Counted from the first letter of the stretch, positions 11,939-25,299 are shown. The stretch is 64,000 nt of DNA from Chamaea fasciata (GCA_029207755.1 JARCOQ010000001.1:88833637-88897636); one strand, 5' to 3'. Made by a program: numbers and translations. Notes: generated from the sequence alone by a model not told the origin.

Positions 11939-13700
11939 CAGATAAAAATTAAATAAATTTTGTGGCTAGAGCGCCTTCATATTAAAGTATTACCTGCATG
12001 GCAGTCATGAAAAGCTGCAAAGAGACACATTTTTTCTAATAAGAGATGAGTTAATATCAATGAGAATCCAATTTCTGCTACCTTTCTGTTTGAATAAAAT
12101 AAAAGTGTGCCTTTCCCTATAGTAAGAGTGTAGTCAGTAATTTGTGACTCAAGTTTAAAAAAGTTTTATTTCTCATCAGAAGACTTGATAATGTAGGAAA
12201 AGAAAAGGTCAATTAGCTTCCTGATGCTTTAATGATCCAGAAAATAAAATTTAATCAGATCAATTTGTCTTGCCCATGAGCCCTAATCCTGCATTATTGA
12301 AGCAAATGAGTCTTGTTATTGACTTAAAGATTTGCAAATTAAAATGTAAATATGAAAGGATGCCTTATAAACAGATATTAAATTTGTGGACAGCTCACAC
12401 CAAGTCAAGTCACAACTGTTAAACTTTTCTATTTTGACTTTTTTCTTTATTGGGAAATTGCAAGTCATGTCCTGATAGCTCAGTTTATATCCTAGAAAAT
12501 AAACTGTTAAGAGTAACAGTCAGCGTGAAGATTCCTATGGGTGGTTGTGTTGAACTTGGATTTATCTCCTCATTGCAGCCTGTGACTTATCCTTCTTGTA
12601 TCACCTGCATGTGCCTTCTGCAGTTCCTGTTCTATGCTTTCACTAGTCATGGTTTAAGTCCCTTTAATCTTGCTTTTCATAAATTCAAGGTGATTGTCCC
12701 CCTTATAAGAGGCATTTCTATTTCTGAGAAAGGCCAGGCTTGTAGTAACGAAGTTCCAAGGAATGAACCATGTACTCTGTTGCCTTTCTCTGTTAGTATG
12801 GTAAAATGGACAAATTACGAGGAAAGAACCTGAAAGGAGTTTCTGAAACTTACGATGTGTAGCGCAGAGGCCACAAGTAGTCACTTTATCAGTGCTCTTT
12901 GTGCATCATTTCGTCATGATATTTTTAACAATACTTACAGAAGAAAACATTGTTCAACTTAATATACTCAGCTTTTGAATCTGGTAGGACTCCTTCACCT
13001 TAAACTTAGAAGAAGATTGCTGTAAAAGTGAACTTCACTGCTCACATTATCATTTAATTATCCTGAAATAACAATTTTGTTACTAATTACATAATAACAC
13101 CATCCACCCTTTACTGCAATTAAATTTACAGTGCCTGACTATTAGAATCTGTGTTGTCATAATAAGGGTAGTTTCCTTTATTTGCTTATGCTGAGTTGCA
13201 GAATCTGTAATTATATGCACTGATCATCAGTTTTAGACTTGTTTGTATAATTATAAGTAATTGAACATGAAAGCAATTTAGAAATGACTATAAAGTACTC
13301 TGTCTATTGTGGAATTGGAATAATTAGTAGATTAGAGGGATGATCATCAGTTAAGAAAGAGCTTCATAATTTCATAGTAATTTGAATATAAATAAAAAAA
13401 CACTTCACAAGCTCAGCAGCAGCTTTCCTTGCTTACAATCAGGGGTAGCCAGATTTTCAAAGCTACTCAGGTATGTGCACATTCTGAGTTATTTTGGGTT
13501 GGTCTAAAGTGTTAATAAATTAGCACAGTAAATTCGCCCACTAATATTTTATGGACTGTATTCATTGTTGTGAATTCAGGCATTATTGATAGCATCATTA
13601 AACTTGTCGACAATACATTTAATTGTTAAACAAATGAGAGGCCTATTAAATATAAAATAAGCATATGTTCACTGTGCATAGAATAGAGCTTCTTAGTGAT
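11939..13700. other. AT-rich non-coding stretch, candidate conserved non-coding sequence
   Basis: The stretch is rich in A/T with frequent homeodomain-type cores (TAATTA and ATTAAT). The 12-base motif TGATCATCAGTT occurs twice about 120 bp apart (near 13,222 and 13,341). No known repeat was recognised in it. Such repeat-poor AT-rich blocks often contain developmental enhancers, but nothing here proves conservation. Confidence 0.3.
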
Positions 13701-16700
13701 TGCAAACAAACTTCCTGAAAAGCTGGGTGCAGAGGGATACAACCATTCTTCCCAGGTGTATCAAAAAAAAAGCAGGTGTGTGAGAGTACAGGCACTTAAA
13801 TGGTCTTAGATGAGGCTGCTGGGATTGATTTTCTGTCTCCCAAGAGAGCCAATGCTCTGAACTTCGAGCAGGGCCAGAAGGCTCGGCAGGGGCTTAGCTG
13901 AGTGTGTCAAAAGCTGTGCTGGTAGATCTTGCTCCCTACAGGGCTTCCACACTGTAGCCTCCAGGGTCCCACAGCTGCCAGCCACTGCTGCTAATCCTGG
14001 CTGCAGAACAGAATTTCACCCAGGGCTGACTTCACCTTCCCCACTGCTGAAGGCAGGTGTGAAGGGAGAAGTGGTGTCCTCTGCTGAGCTGTGAAAGGCA
14101 GGCAGGAACTCAGCCAGTGCTACCCCAGGTGAGTTGTGTGAGTGTTCAGGTGCTTTTATGCATCTCTTCACAAGGATTTTTGTCCCTTATGGTAGAGGGG
14201 TGATCAGTTCATTTCTCCTGATGAGTATCAGGGGAAAGAGACCTGCCTAGTTTCTCTGGTCCCAGAAGGGAAAATAAGCTCAACATTCAGGGACAGATCA
14301 CCTTGGCTGTGGCTGGCAGGTGTGATAGTTGGGTCTTCAGAGTGCTTCCCCACCAAAGGGTAGTGCTTGGAGCACTGTTGTCTCTCTCCCTCATAAAAAC
14401 TCAAGTCAGCTGCTTATTTTGAGGATCTCTCAAATGTCTCTGATCACAGGAGATGGGCATCTGGGGCCAGATTACAAAACTGTTTGAAAAACTGGTGATT
14501 TCTGTAATTCCCACTTCCAGGAGGTAGTAGCTGAGAACAAAGTACTTGATAGAATTTGTTGTTATTATCCCCCCGAAAGAAACCATCTTCTATAATCTTA
14601 CATGAGCTTTATTTTGCTTATGTTTTATTTCTCTTATCTCAACATAAAAGCCATAATTTTTTAAAAATAAGCAAATTTCCTGGGATCAATAGCATTTTCT
14701 ACTGACCTTGAACTGAAAGTTGAAAGGAGCAAAGTGAGCCAAACTCAATAAAACCCCTGGAATATGGGCAAGCATAGCACCCCCACCTCAGCACCTGAAA
14801 GAAAATTTGCTTGCAGTGCAGTCCATGGCTGTTTTTTGTCGATGCTGAGGTTTCAAGCCTAGATATGTTATTCCCCAGCTCTGTGTGGTGTGGAAGTGCC
14901 ACTACGTGCTGGTGTTCCACGCATACATAGATTTTGTAGCACTGACATCTGGTGGCAGGAGGCAACGTGAACTCGAGGTGGCAGTCTGGCAAATAGGGCT
15001 CCAGTAGTCCGCACACGCTTTCATCCCTATTGTTTCCATGTATTGCCCAGTAAAAGCAGCACTTGGTAAACCTAAATGATTGTGGAAGATTTGGGTCTTA
15101 CTAATGCTGCTACAGTATAATATTAAGTAATTGTCAAAAGCTGATGATAACAGAAGTCAACTAGCAGCTGTTAAGTGGTAATTAAAGTTGAAGAGATGGA
15201 AAAACAAAATCATGAAGATGCAAATTCAAGGTATTCCTTTCATTTTGAGAAAAAAAATGTTTTGTGTGGCCTAATAAAGTTATTAAACACTCCCCAGTAC
15301 AAATTTTGGAAGGGCTGCAAAGGAGAATTCTCTTCTGCTCTCTTTCTTGTTGGGATTCAAAACTGTTAAGCAGGTCATCATTTTTCATTTCTATCTATTT
15401 TTTCCCCTCTTCTTTTCTGCCACATTGCCTCCAGGGAGTCTCAGGCTTGCATCTGGCTGTGATCAGAGCACTCTGATGATTCCAATAGCACTGCCAGAAG
15501 CAGGAGCTCTAAATCATGAGGCACGCCCCAGAAGACAATTAAACTTCCTGAGATATTTTTAAATTAAATTTTCAGTGCTTTGTTCTTGTGTTCTGGAGTT
15601 TAAGGTATAAGCGATCACATTTTCAGGACTATCCCTACAATTCTTAGAATGAGGCTTTGTTTTGTGTACTTTCTTTCTTTTTTTCCTCTCAGTAAGATCT
15701 AGTCCTGCTTCCATGAGCTTAGACCTCCAGAGAGCTCCCAGCTCCTGGGAGAGTCACAGGAGAGCTGCAGCTTTGTTGCTGTAAGCATCTGTGGAACTGT
15801 AGGTCTCCACACACCTGAAGCCTGTCCATGTCTGTATCTCTGTATTTGACCAGACCCTGGATTACCCTAGGAGACAGTCACAACCCTCATGGCCCAAGGT
15901 GACAGTGACCTTAATAGCATTTCTCTTTTCTTGAACAGATGCATTCAGATCTGTAGAGAAATCGTTCTCCAGATAATGTTTTTTATTATTAGTCTCAATA
16001 AGCAGTAGCTGAAATTCTCAGTTAACTGACTAGATTTTTGTAAGGCAAAAGCTGTTTTTTGACAGGCAGCACTTGTAATTCTTTGTTTTCTGCTAGGGGG
16101 CAACATCTGTTAAGTAATGTTATCCTGTTCTGTGTGATTAATGCCAAGATCTGTAACAGCAATACGGTGAAGAGGATGCACATAATAATTACACAGAGAA
16201 TTTCTGTGCTTGGAGGTGTTAAATAACTGAGATGCAAAGAAAGCAAAAGAGCAGCAATGGCCAGAGATCCTGATTATATTTAGATGATAAGACTCTAGCT
16301 TATAAGTTCACATAGACAAGTATTGCTCTGGTAGGTATAAGCACAGGCAAGTATTTAACTTCCTTATGCAGGGTGTGAATGGCCCAAGCAGTTAAGTCAC
16401 ATTCTGCACAAATGTAGTTTCCACACCACAGGCACTGCTGTGAATGCTGCTGTGCTGCCGCTGCTTGGTGAAATCTGGTGACTAGCTCAGGCTTTTGCAG
16501 AAATTTACTCTCATTGCACTCTGTCTTGTAGTCATTTGAAGGCATAAAATAGTTCATTGTAAATGGTTCTAAGGGTTTCAGTTCAACACCAGAAAATACT
16601 GCAAGTAAAAAGGTGTATCATATTAATTGACCAAGACAGAGAGAGAAAGAGGATTTCTACCCAGATCTAACACAGGTATAGATCACACATTCAAGATCAA

Positions 16701-17729
16701 AGAAAATACAAAAGACTGCTAGTCTCTTCACAATTCATAAACTTCATGCACAGTAGGATGCAACGAATGCAGGTTAGGTAGTGTGCATCTTTTCAATGTT
16801 TATCAGCATCTTTGACCATTTTCTTATGCCAAGCCTATCCTCGTGTTTGGGTGATGGTAGCAGTTACTGTATTACGTTCCTGCTCATGCTGAACTCCAGT
16901 GCACAGGACTCAGGAAAAACTCATAGATGAGAAGGTTTTTTGAAGTGGTTAGATAGTCAGATAGCAGTGCTTTTATATTATTTGATTGTTGGTGAAATTC
17001 AGGAACACATATTCATGTATTTGTTCTAGGACAGGCCTACATGCTGGCAGATGGTTAGTATACCCACTAGGGCTATATATTTTATGACCACGAAACTGGA
17101 TTTGCAAGAAAGAAAGAAATTCGTCATGGAAACAATTCAAGAGAGAAATAATTCAAGAGAGAAGTGGTAGGTATAATTCAGTTGATTTTTATTTAAAAAT
17201 CCTGAATTCTTTTAAAACTAATATACAAGTGTGGGTGCATTTAGCAGAGTGTGAATTTGGTAAAACATAAGACAGCCACAGGCATAACCAAGTGAGTTCG
17301 TTTTCTTGCCCAAGTAGTCCAATTGAATTCTTTACAAGATATACAGGCCCTTGGGAATGTGATGAGTGGTTTAACTAGTTTTAAACCATCATATTTAATC
17401 AAGCACTGTGCATTTTCTAAAGGCTACATTCATTCCACTTCTAGGAAGACTTACAGATCTTTTATCATTAGTAGTTTATGAGACTTTGGAACTCTGTATT
17501 CAGTGTGAAGCAAATCTCTTTAACTGACATCACTATGCTGTAAAACTAAATGATTATCCTCAAAGTCAAACTTTAAACTTACAGTCAGGTTACAAGAGGG
17601 AAGAGCCATTAGACATTTCTAAGCTAAAATTTTAATTGGGATATCATTCATCTGCAAAGCAGCCAGAGCTCATTCTATTTATCCCTATGATAAGACGCTC
17701 CAAAAGGCGTACATGATAGGACAGTGAAC
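13701..17729. other. Non-coding DNA, nothing recognised
   Basis: GC content rises around 13,800-14,350 without CpG enrichment, then falls again. The short frames (up to 105 codons, at 14,699-15,016 on the minus strand) have no recognisable similarity. I saw no recent mobile element or RNA gene. Confidence 0.5.
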
Positions 17730-17757
17730 AAAAAAAAAAAAAAAAAAAGAGAGAGAA
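17730..17757 (+). repeat. Poly-A followed by a short (GA)n run
   Basis: Nineteen A residues (17,730-17,748) followed by GAGAGAGAA. Confidence 0.9.
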
Positions 17758-18980
17758 TATACGCATAACGATTAATTTAATTTTGCCGAACAAATTTTTT
17801 AATCAGACCTGCTATGGAACAACTGAAATGTTTGGTTTGTATTTTTATAAACTTCACTCATCAAGCAAATACCAAAGCAAGATAATGACATCTTAACCTC
17901 TCACTGTATTAAATAAGCTTTAATTAATTTAGGTGAAGAAAAAAAAAGGATAAAGGCTCTTGTTATGTCTTGATTTCTGTTTGGATACAAAGGAAAGTAC
18001 AGAAATTACAGCTTTATTAACATTGTGTGGAAGCATGCTTGCAAACAAAGAAGTTGACTTGCACTGTGGTTTTTGGTTTTTTTTGGTTGTTTTTCGGAGG
18101 TTTTTTTCTGTGTTTAAGCAGGTTTGAGCTTTGCTGATGCTACAAAACAAGTGGGGCAAAGACCAATTTTTACTTGGATACAGACTCTGCTAGAAGATCC
18201 CCACAAGATGCTGAGAGGATGAGGAGCAGGTTCTGTTCCCAAGATTAGGCTGCAGCTGTGTGAGGAAAGGTCGCCTATTGCTCCTGCAGCCTTGCCAGCT
18301 TCCTCTGTTAATGTGTACCTGTTCTCCAGCCCCTCTGTGCAGCATCCCGTGGGGGTTTCCAGCTGGGTCCTGGAAATAATCTCTTTTAGCGATGTGATCT
18401 GGACTTGTCGCATGTCTTAGTGCCTCTGTTGTGCTGTTCAAATATTCACAAAAATGTATTGGGCAGTTGAGGCCAGTTTTGATATTTTTCTATGAAACTG
18501 CATACTTTTTGAACAGTGTAGACTTAATACTAAAAAAACTTCATTTTCATTTTTCACAAAAGGTTTGTGTAGTGGATTCCAGAAAAAGTCTTTCAGGGAA
18601 ATTTCTCCTCATTAAACAATGACTGCCATGAGATTTTTGAGGCATGGACTCTTACAGTCTTAATTTTTTTTCCTGATATTTATTACAATTGTAAATTGAG
18701 AATTAGGTTTTAAGAGCCTGCACACTGTGTTAGAGAAAACAAGAACCAACTGTTTTTCTTTACCTGATAGATGGCACCACTGTGCCTAAGTGCTTTAGAA
18801 TAGCATACAGTTATGATCCTCCAGTCTTCATCAATTGCATTGGTAATATTACAAGAAAACAGAACTTTTGGCAAACTGCAGCCTCTTTAAGTATCCCTAA
18901 GTATCTTTATGCACAGTCCATCCCCTAAAAAGTTTGCAATCTAAATAGACAAAATTGCCAAGGAGATTAAGGGAAGTGCT
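17758..18980. other. Non-coding DNA with a T/G-rich run
   Basis: A T/G-rich low-complexity run lies at about 18,068-18,112. The overlapping minus-strand frames at 18,114-18,441 are short and unrecognised. Confidence 0.5.
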
Positions 18981-19040
18981 TGCAGAGAGAAAGGTAAAGT
19001 GAATTGCACAAAGTCACCCATTTAATTTATAAGATGGTTA
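18981..19040 (-). mobile_element. Ancient MIR/L2-like fragment (antisense)
   Basis: The stretch reads like the reverse of the conserved MIR/L2 core: AGAGAAAGGTAAAGTGAATTG, then CACAAAGTCACCC, which parallels the usual order of gagaggttaag, tgacttgccc and aggtcacac. It is a short, diverged match judged by eye. Confidence 0.45.
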
Positions 19041-21897
19041 AAGATGTGCTTCTCTATGTCCTTAGAACTTAGGTGGCAGTTTTTCTTGCTGGTGGCAGAT
19101 TTAAGGTTTGCTGTCTCACAGTCCTTCTGTTTTAGTCCCAAGATTTACAACATCGCAGTAAAATTTATAGCAAAACGTAAGATGTCAGATCTGAAAACTG
19201 CAGGAGTCTTAAATACGGGAAAGTTGTACTGGGTCACTTTTAGGTGCTTGTAAAATTGTATCAGTCAATCTTTTACCTTGTACATAAAAACTCTTACACC
19301 ACTCTGGATTTTAACTCTGTATATGTGAAATATCCAATATACGATTTAGCCTGAGGGCAAAATGTTTTACTGACTTTTGTTAAAAGTAGTACCAACTGGA
19401 AGCATCCCAAGTTCATGACCTCATGATGGAGTAGTGAGAAGCTCTCCAGCAAAATGGTTTCTTTTTTCCTACCTGAAAATGCTGATTCATCAGAGGGACA
19501 ATGATTACAATGTTCTTTGGAAAGAATTCAAAGCAGACAAGAAAGCAAGTGAACTTTTGCTGGAAATCTCTCAGAGTTCCCTTGCCTGGTTTGTCAGCAT
19601 CCTGTGGTCTGCCTTTTAAAGGAGCTGAGAGTGTGGGGCACTGGGTTCCCCAGTGCTGGTTCCCCAGCTCTGGGGCAGGCACATCCTCAGTGAGTACCTC
19701 CTGTTTAGGCAACAATTTATCCTGTCAGCTGAGGGTGAGGATGAAGAGCACACAGGAGAAGAGTGGACCCCTGGCCCTCCTGACTGGGAGAAGGGCATCA
19801 CTTTCCTTAAACGTGTCTGTAAACAAGGAGATACAAACGTGCATGGCAAAATTCTGGCCCACAATCCCTCTTTTTTTTTTCCTGAATTGCCTGCATTCAC
19901 TAATGCAAAACATCATTTTAAACAGAGAATTGGAGTTTGGGAAATGAAATGCTGTTTTTTCCTCTTCTGTGGCACAACAAAAGCATTCATGAGAACTCTC
20001 CACAAGTTGAAATTAGCTCTCCCTTCATACCCCTGGGTTCTGCTCAGTGATACATTTACACATTAGAAATGAGAAGAAATGGTGCTCCAATATTCTTCAC
20101 TCAGATGCAGTTCTGCTAAGTGCTGGCTAGGGGAAGCCTTTCACTGTGAAAGATGCTACTCAGCAGGAAAGTCTGGTACTTGCTGTCAACCACAGAACAA
20201 GAACAGACTTCCAAAAAACCCAAAGTCTCCAGGACAGGGCCTAGATGTTTCATGTTAGCTGAAGAAAGAGGCTTTCCTGATATGCAGGCACTATGGAGCA
20301 CAGATACAAAGAATTATGTCCTCATGAGGCTGTCTGAAGTGCTGACCAAAAGAACACAAAGGATTGCTGACATGGAGGCTACAGCTTGCAGTGCTATAGA
20401 GATTTCAAGATTTAAAAAATCATGTTTTTCTTGCTGTGAGCTCTCCATCCACTGCTGCGGAGATACTTTAATTTCTCTCTGTCTTAACTGGACAATCTAC
20501 CCTATGCCCCTTTAAAGCACAGTGCAGAACCTGAAACCTTTTTGATGTGGTTTTCTTAGTTGTCCTTTAATTCTATTTCTCTCTGAAAGAAAAAGGAAGG
20601 TCTTTTCTTTTCTTGATATGTTTTTCTTCCTCCAGGTACTGTGGCATGATAATTTTCTATTACCCAGTTTTGGCAACCACCTTGGACTATGCGTCACCAC
20701 TGCTGCTAAAAAAAAGCCCAATTCTCTTTTATGAGAAATAAAGGGATTCTGTGGTAATAAGACCAGTACAGAAATTCATAAAGCTGAAGTTCTGCTATGA
20801 GGGAAAGAAGGTGTTTCTTCAGGTTGATGTGGCTGCAGAATCAATCTCACTGGGTACAGAGCTCTCGGTTGTAAATGCTTACAAGAGGATGAAGGTTGGG
20901 ATCTGAGGCTATAAACTGATCCAGGCTTTACCAAAGGACCCAAATAACTCACTACTCTTCCTTGACTTTTAAGTGTTCCTGAGGACTTCTCTAAAGGATT
21001 TGAGAGCCCATATTCCTCTTGTGTGTGGATGTACAAGTGTATGGCAAGGTTGCCAGGCAAGAAACTTCTTCAAGACAAGACTTCAAAGGCTGAAGTCCTT
21101 ACTGTTACTGTTTTTTAAAATAGAAATTTGGTACATCTCAAATTCTTGTTTTGTTTGATTTATCTGGTTGACTGGTTGTTTGAATTTGCAATGTCTCTTG
21201 TCCTTAATAATTATGACTTCTTCCTTTGATTCCAGACTAGGATGTAACTTGGCAGGTTGGTGAACAAGGAGCTTTGGTTTGTTCTATAGGAGCTACTGGT
21301 GCATCACATATTTTGCATCACATGAAATCCCCCTTCAGAGCAGAATAAAATCCTATGGAAATCCCTGCGGGGAGATTTCTAGAACACCTTCTTGCTCATC
21401 CTGTAGAGATGTGACTTCTTTTCATTGACACTTTGGGAATTGTTCATATGTGTTGTCATTGAATTGTGACATATAAGCCGTCAGGTCTGAAGCTGAATTT
21501 AGCTGACTGGCCTTTTTTGTGTGAGTTCAATTTAGTTTTGGATTTTTTATTTGATTTCTTTGAATAAGCTTAAGAAATCAAAAGCAAAAAGGCTGCTAAT
21601 TTCTAGGATACAGAAGAAAAGATGGTCTCATTGCATTGCAAAGGTAGCTTTATGGACAAATTTATGATGTCTGGGTACAGGTCAAGTTAGTCAGCTTTGA
21701 CATTTTCCAAAGTGCTGTACTATTCCTGAGAGGGATCCTTGCTGTGATGAGTACAGTCCCACTGACACTGGAGCAATAAATGCTTTTTGACACAGTATTT
21801 CAAAAGAATTACAGCAGTAGTTTCTGGATTTTACTCAGTCTGATTGTACAGAGCAGATAAGGGAAGTTGGATGGCTTTCAACACCTAAACAAGGGTC
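19041..21897. other. Non-coding DNA with a cluster of open frames
   Basis: Plus-strand frames of 148 (19,501-19,947), 137 (19,653-20,066) and 120 codons (20,153-20,515) sit close together, some overlapping in different frames. I recognise no domain, and I see no clear acceptor/donor pair bounding them. The composition does not look like codon-selected sequence. Most likely these are chance frames, possibly within an unannotated non-coding transcript. Confidence 0.45.
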
Positions 21898-22031
21898 CAT
21901 AGAATCATAGAATGCTTTGGATTGGACCTTTAAACCTCTAAAGCTCATCTAATCTAACCACCCTGCAATAAGCAGGGACATCTTCAACTAGATTAGGTTA
22001 TTCAGATTGCCATCAAACCTGTCCATTTCTT
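21898..22031 (-). mobile_element. CR1 LINE 3' fragment (antisense), truncated
   Basis: Begins with CATAGAATCATAGAAT, the reverse of the CR1 terminal repeat, followed by the usual text (TTGGACCTTTAAACC and CATCTAATCTAACCACCC). It stops after about 134 bp, where the next CR1 copy begins with its own terminal repeat. This is either a 5'-truncated insertion or a copy interrupted by its neighbour. Confidence 0.85.
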
Positions 22032-22860
22032 CACAGAATCAGAGAATTGTTGGGGTTTGAAGGGACCTCTTGAGATCATCTAATCCAACCCTCTATCAAG
22101 GCAGGGTCACCTAGAACAGGTGACACAGGAACACATCCAGATGAGTTTTGTATGTCTCCAGAGAGGGAGACTCCACAACCTCCCTGGGCAGCCTGTTCCA
22201 GTATTCTGCCAGCCTCAGTGTAAAGAAGTTCTTCCTTGTGTGGAAGTGAAACTTCTTGTGTTTCAGTTTATGGCCATTGCTCTTCATCCTGTTGCTGGGC
22301 ACCACTGAAAAGAATTGCACCATCCTCTTGGCACGTGCCTTTGAGATATTTACATGTATTAATGAAATCCCCTCTCAGTCTTCTCTTTTCTGGACTAAAA
22401 TCCCCAGCTCCCTCAGTCTCTCCTCATAAGAGAGATGCTCCAGACCCCAAATCATCTAATTATCTTTGTGACCCTCCAGTGGAACTTCTCCAGTAGCTCT
22501 TTGTCTCTCTAGCACTGAGGAGCCCAGAAGTGGACACAGCATTCCAGATGTGACCTCACTATCAGAGCAGAGTGGGAGGATCAGCTACCTCAGCCTGCTG
22601 GCCACACTTTTCCTGATGCACCTCAGGATGCCTTTGGTGCTCCTGGCCACAACAGCACTTTGTCAGCTCATGGTCAACTTGGTCACCCACGAAGGCCCCC
22701 AGGTCCTTGGTGAATCCATGCTGACTATTTCAAATTACCTTCTTTTTGTATGCATGGTGACAGCCCTCAGAATGATCTGTTCCATCACGTTTTGAGGGAG
22801 GGAGGTGAGGCTGACTGCGTCCTCCTTCTTGTCCTTTTTGAAGATGGGAATAACATTGGA
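22032..22860 (-). mobile_element. CR1 LINE copy (antisense) with internal deletion
   Basis: Starts with a CR1 terminal repeat (CACAGAATCAGAGAATTG) and the following GGGACCTCTTGAGATCATC. Read on the minus strand, the RT region gives VSLTSLP and VMEQIIL (about 22,775-22,820), then SQHGFTK (about 22,710-22,735), and joins directly to the reading equivalent to LGVLVDD in intact CR1. The intervening RT palm, which would carry the YLDFSKAFD and FADD motifs, is missing. The copy is a dead fragment. An alternative is that two CR1 pieces are abutted. Confidence 0.85.
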
Positions 22861-23560
22861 TTTAAGGTTGCAAAAAGGCCTCTAAATCATCAAGTCCAGC
22901 CACTTAACCTGACACTACAGGTCCACCACTAAACCCTGAATCTTTCCAGGGATGATGTATCTACAACCTCTCTGGACAACTTGTTTGCGTGTTTCACCAC
23001 CCTTGTTTTATAAATTTCTTCCTTATATGTAGTCTGAATCTACCCTTGTTTAGTTTAAATCCATTACTCCTTGTCCTATCACTACAGGCCCTACCAAAAT
23101 GTCTGCCCCTATCTTTCTTCTAAGTCCTTTTACATCTTCCTGAAAGGCCTTATAAGGTCTTCTCTTTTCCAGGCTGAACAAGCTGAGTTCTCTCAACCTG
23201 TCTTTATAGGAGATGTGTTTGAGCCCTCTGATTGTCTTTGTGGCCTCTGGGTTTCCTCCAGCAGGCCAAGGTTTATCTTGTGTTGGGGACCCCAGGTCTG
23301 AATGCAGCACTCCAAGTCTCACCAGAGCAGAGTAGAGGGACAGAATCCCCTCCCTCAACCTTCTGGTCATACTGCTTTTGATGCAGCCCAGGATGTTGTT
23401 CGATGTTTTCTGGGCTGTAAGCATATATTGCCAGTTCATATCCAATATTTTAGTTGCCAGCACCCCTAAGTCGTCTGCAGAGCTGCTCTCAATCTTTTCA
23501 TCCCCCAGACTGTATTGACAGTGGGGCTTCGTGCAACTTAAAGAGTATGAGTGCACATGT
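22861..23560 (-). mobile_element. CR1 LINE 3' part (antisense) with RT C-terminal reading
   Basis: Starts with a CR1 3'-end string (AAAAAGGCCTCTAAATCATCAAG). The minus-strand frame at 23,050-23,556 (168 codons) still reads the C-terminal part of the CR1 ORF2 protein: DDLGVLATKILDMNWQ, AAQKTSNNILGCIKSS, SLYSALVRLGVL and LRELSLFSLEKRR. It differs in sequence from its left-hand neighbour, so it is a separate insertion. It has lost the catalytic part and the endonuclease. Confidence 0.9.
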
Positions 23561-25299
23561 CAAAGGTGTATGGACAAAAGGAGAACATGGTAGAGCAGGA
23601 CAAAAGAGGAACTGCATCTCCCCCTATTCAGACCCAAAAGCAGTATTCATGTCCTTGAGGTAGTCCATAAACACATAAGAGGAAGATATTTATAAAGTTG
23701 GTGCCTCCAACATGAATTGAATCCTCTATATTGTATTTATCTTAGGTGAGCTGTTGGTATTGTGACAGGTTTTTGTTTTTACTGAGGAAAAAAACTTGTG
23801 TGGGTTCTTTTAAGCATTACTTTTGAGGTGTACTAATGTTGAGGGGTTTTTTTATTATCTCTTTGCAAGTACTGAGTCTGTGCCCTCTCACATGTTGAAT
23901 AAGGGAATAAAAGCATTTCCCTGAAAAGGTAGAAAGTGAAGGTGTATTAAAAATTCAGCAGTAAGAATTCAGTTTAGATCTTGGTTCTAAAAGATCAAAA
24001 TTTTCATTTTCTACCTGGTAGTGTCAGTTGCTAGTTCAGCTTCTTCTACTTAGTGTCTCAAGGCTTACTTTTTCTTAACATTTTTAGATCTTTTTCACAA
24101 TCCACAGCACATAGCTGGATAGGATTTTTGTAATGATTATTAATCTTGATAGTTTCCCACTTTGCTGTTATGGTAAATTATTTGAAGTGGCAGTGTGGTT
24201 TTTCATTACAGAGATCAGTCTTTCCAATGACGCTTCGGCAGGATCATGAAAAATGTCTGCTTGATGTTACTGTGACTATCGTGGAGATCACTTATGACCA
24301 TTTAAGATAGTTTGACACAGTTTAAGATGTACCTACAATGGAAATAGCAAGTGTACTAGGAGATAGATTTTGCTCTAGGCAGTTGAATCCAACTGAGCAA
24401 AATGGTAGAGGAGCCTGCAGGCTTTTTTCAAAACCCCTCCTACATGCTTACGCTTTCCCCTCTGCATACATATTTATAGGATCAGATGCAGGCTCTGGAT
24501 ATAATACTCTAATGTATTGGTCAAATCCACACCTTCTGAAATTGGAGTTCAGATCCAGCCCTTTGGGTTTGTTTGTGACAAGAAACTCTGCCAGTGCAAG
24601 GCTCAAATACATTTCCATTAGTTCTATCTGTTGCAAAAGCAGGATACTTCCACAGACTGTCTTTCCAAAATCTCCAATTTATATGCTCAGATGCCTAATT
24701 TTGTCCAATTAATGATTGTTTTTTGGCTTTTGGTAGCTTCTGTTCATGAATTTGCTAGAAGGAGTAAAAAATTGTTTGCATAAACATTTTTCCTGAACAA
24801 CCTAGATGTCCCCAGATACTTTCTATGTTTAAGAAGCTCAGAGTGGTTGAAGTGCAGCATCTTCTGCATATGTCTTCTGACAATCTCCTTAAATGTGTGG
24901 TTAAAAAAAATATTCCTTTGGTGTCTGTCAGTTCTTTAAAAAAAGAACCTTAGAGAACAGTAATTTTGCTGTGCACCCACCTGATTCCAACTCTGTGAAA
25001 CACTGATCCTTTTAATGCCAGCAGCTCTTTGTCAGGTTGCTTAGGCCACAGTTCACAAGCAGTTCTCCCCAGGGGCATGAGATGTATGCAGGTACTGAAT
25101 ATTAAGGTTGCCTGGGTGCCACACTGAGCACAGAACCTAAAACCTGTATTGGAGTCTTACTTGTCTCTGTGGCTTCCTAAGCCCTCACAACAGAGCTTTC
25201 CCTAACACACAAGGCTGTGTGCTTTGCAGACATGCATTATGCAGCTCCTCTCCCTGATCTTTCCAAGAATAGAAGTTGCCCTATATGCATTGAGGATGT
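23561..25299. other. Non-coding DNA between CR1 copies
   Basis: No recognisable gene or repeat. A 124-codon plus-strand frame (24,338-24,712) lacks known motifs. Confidence 0.5.
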
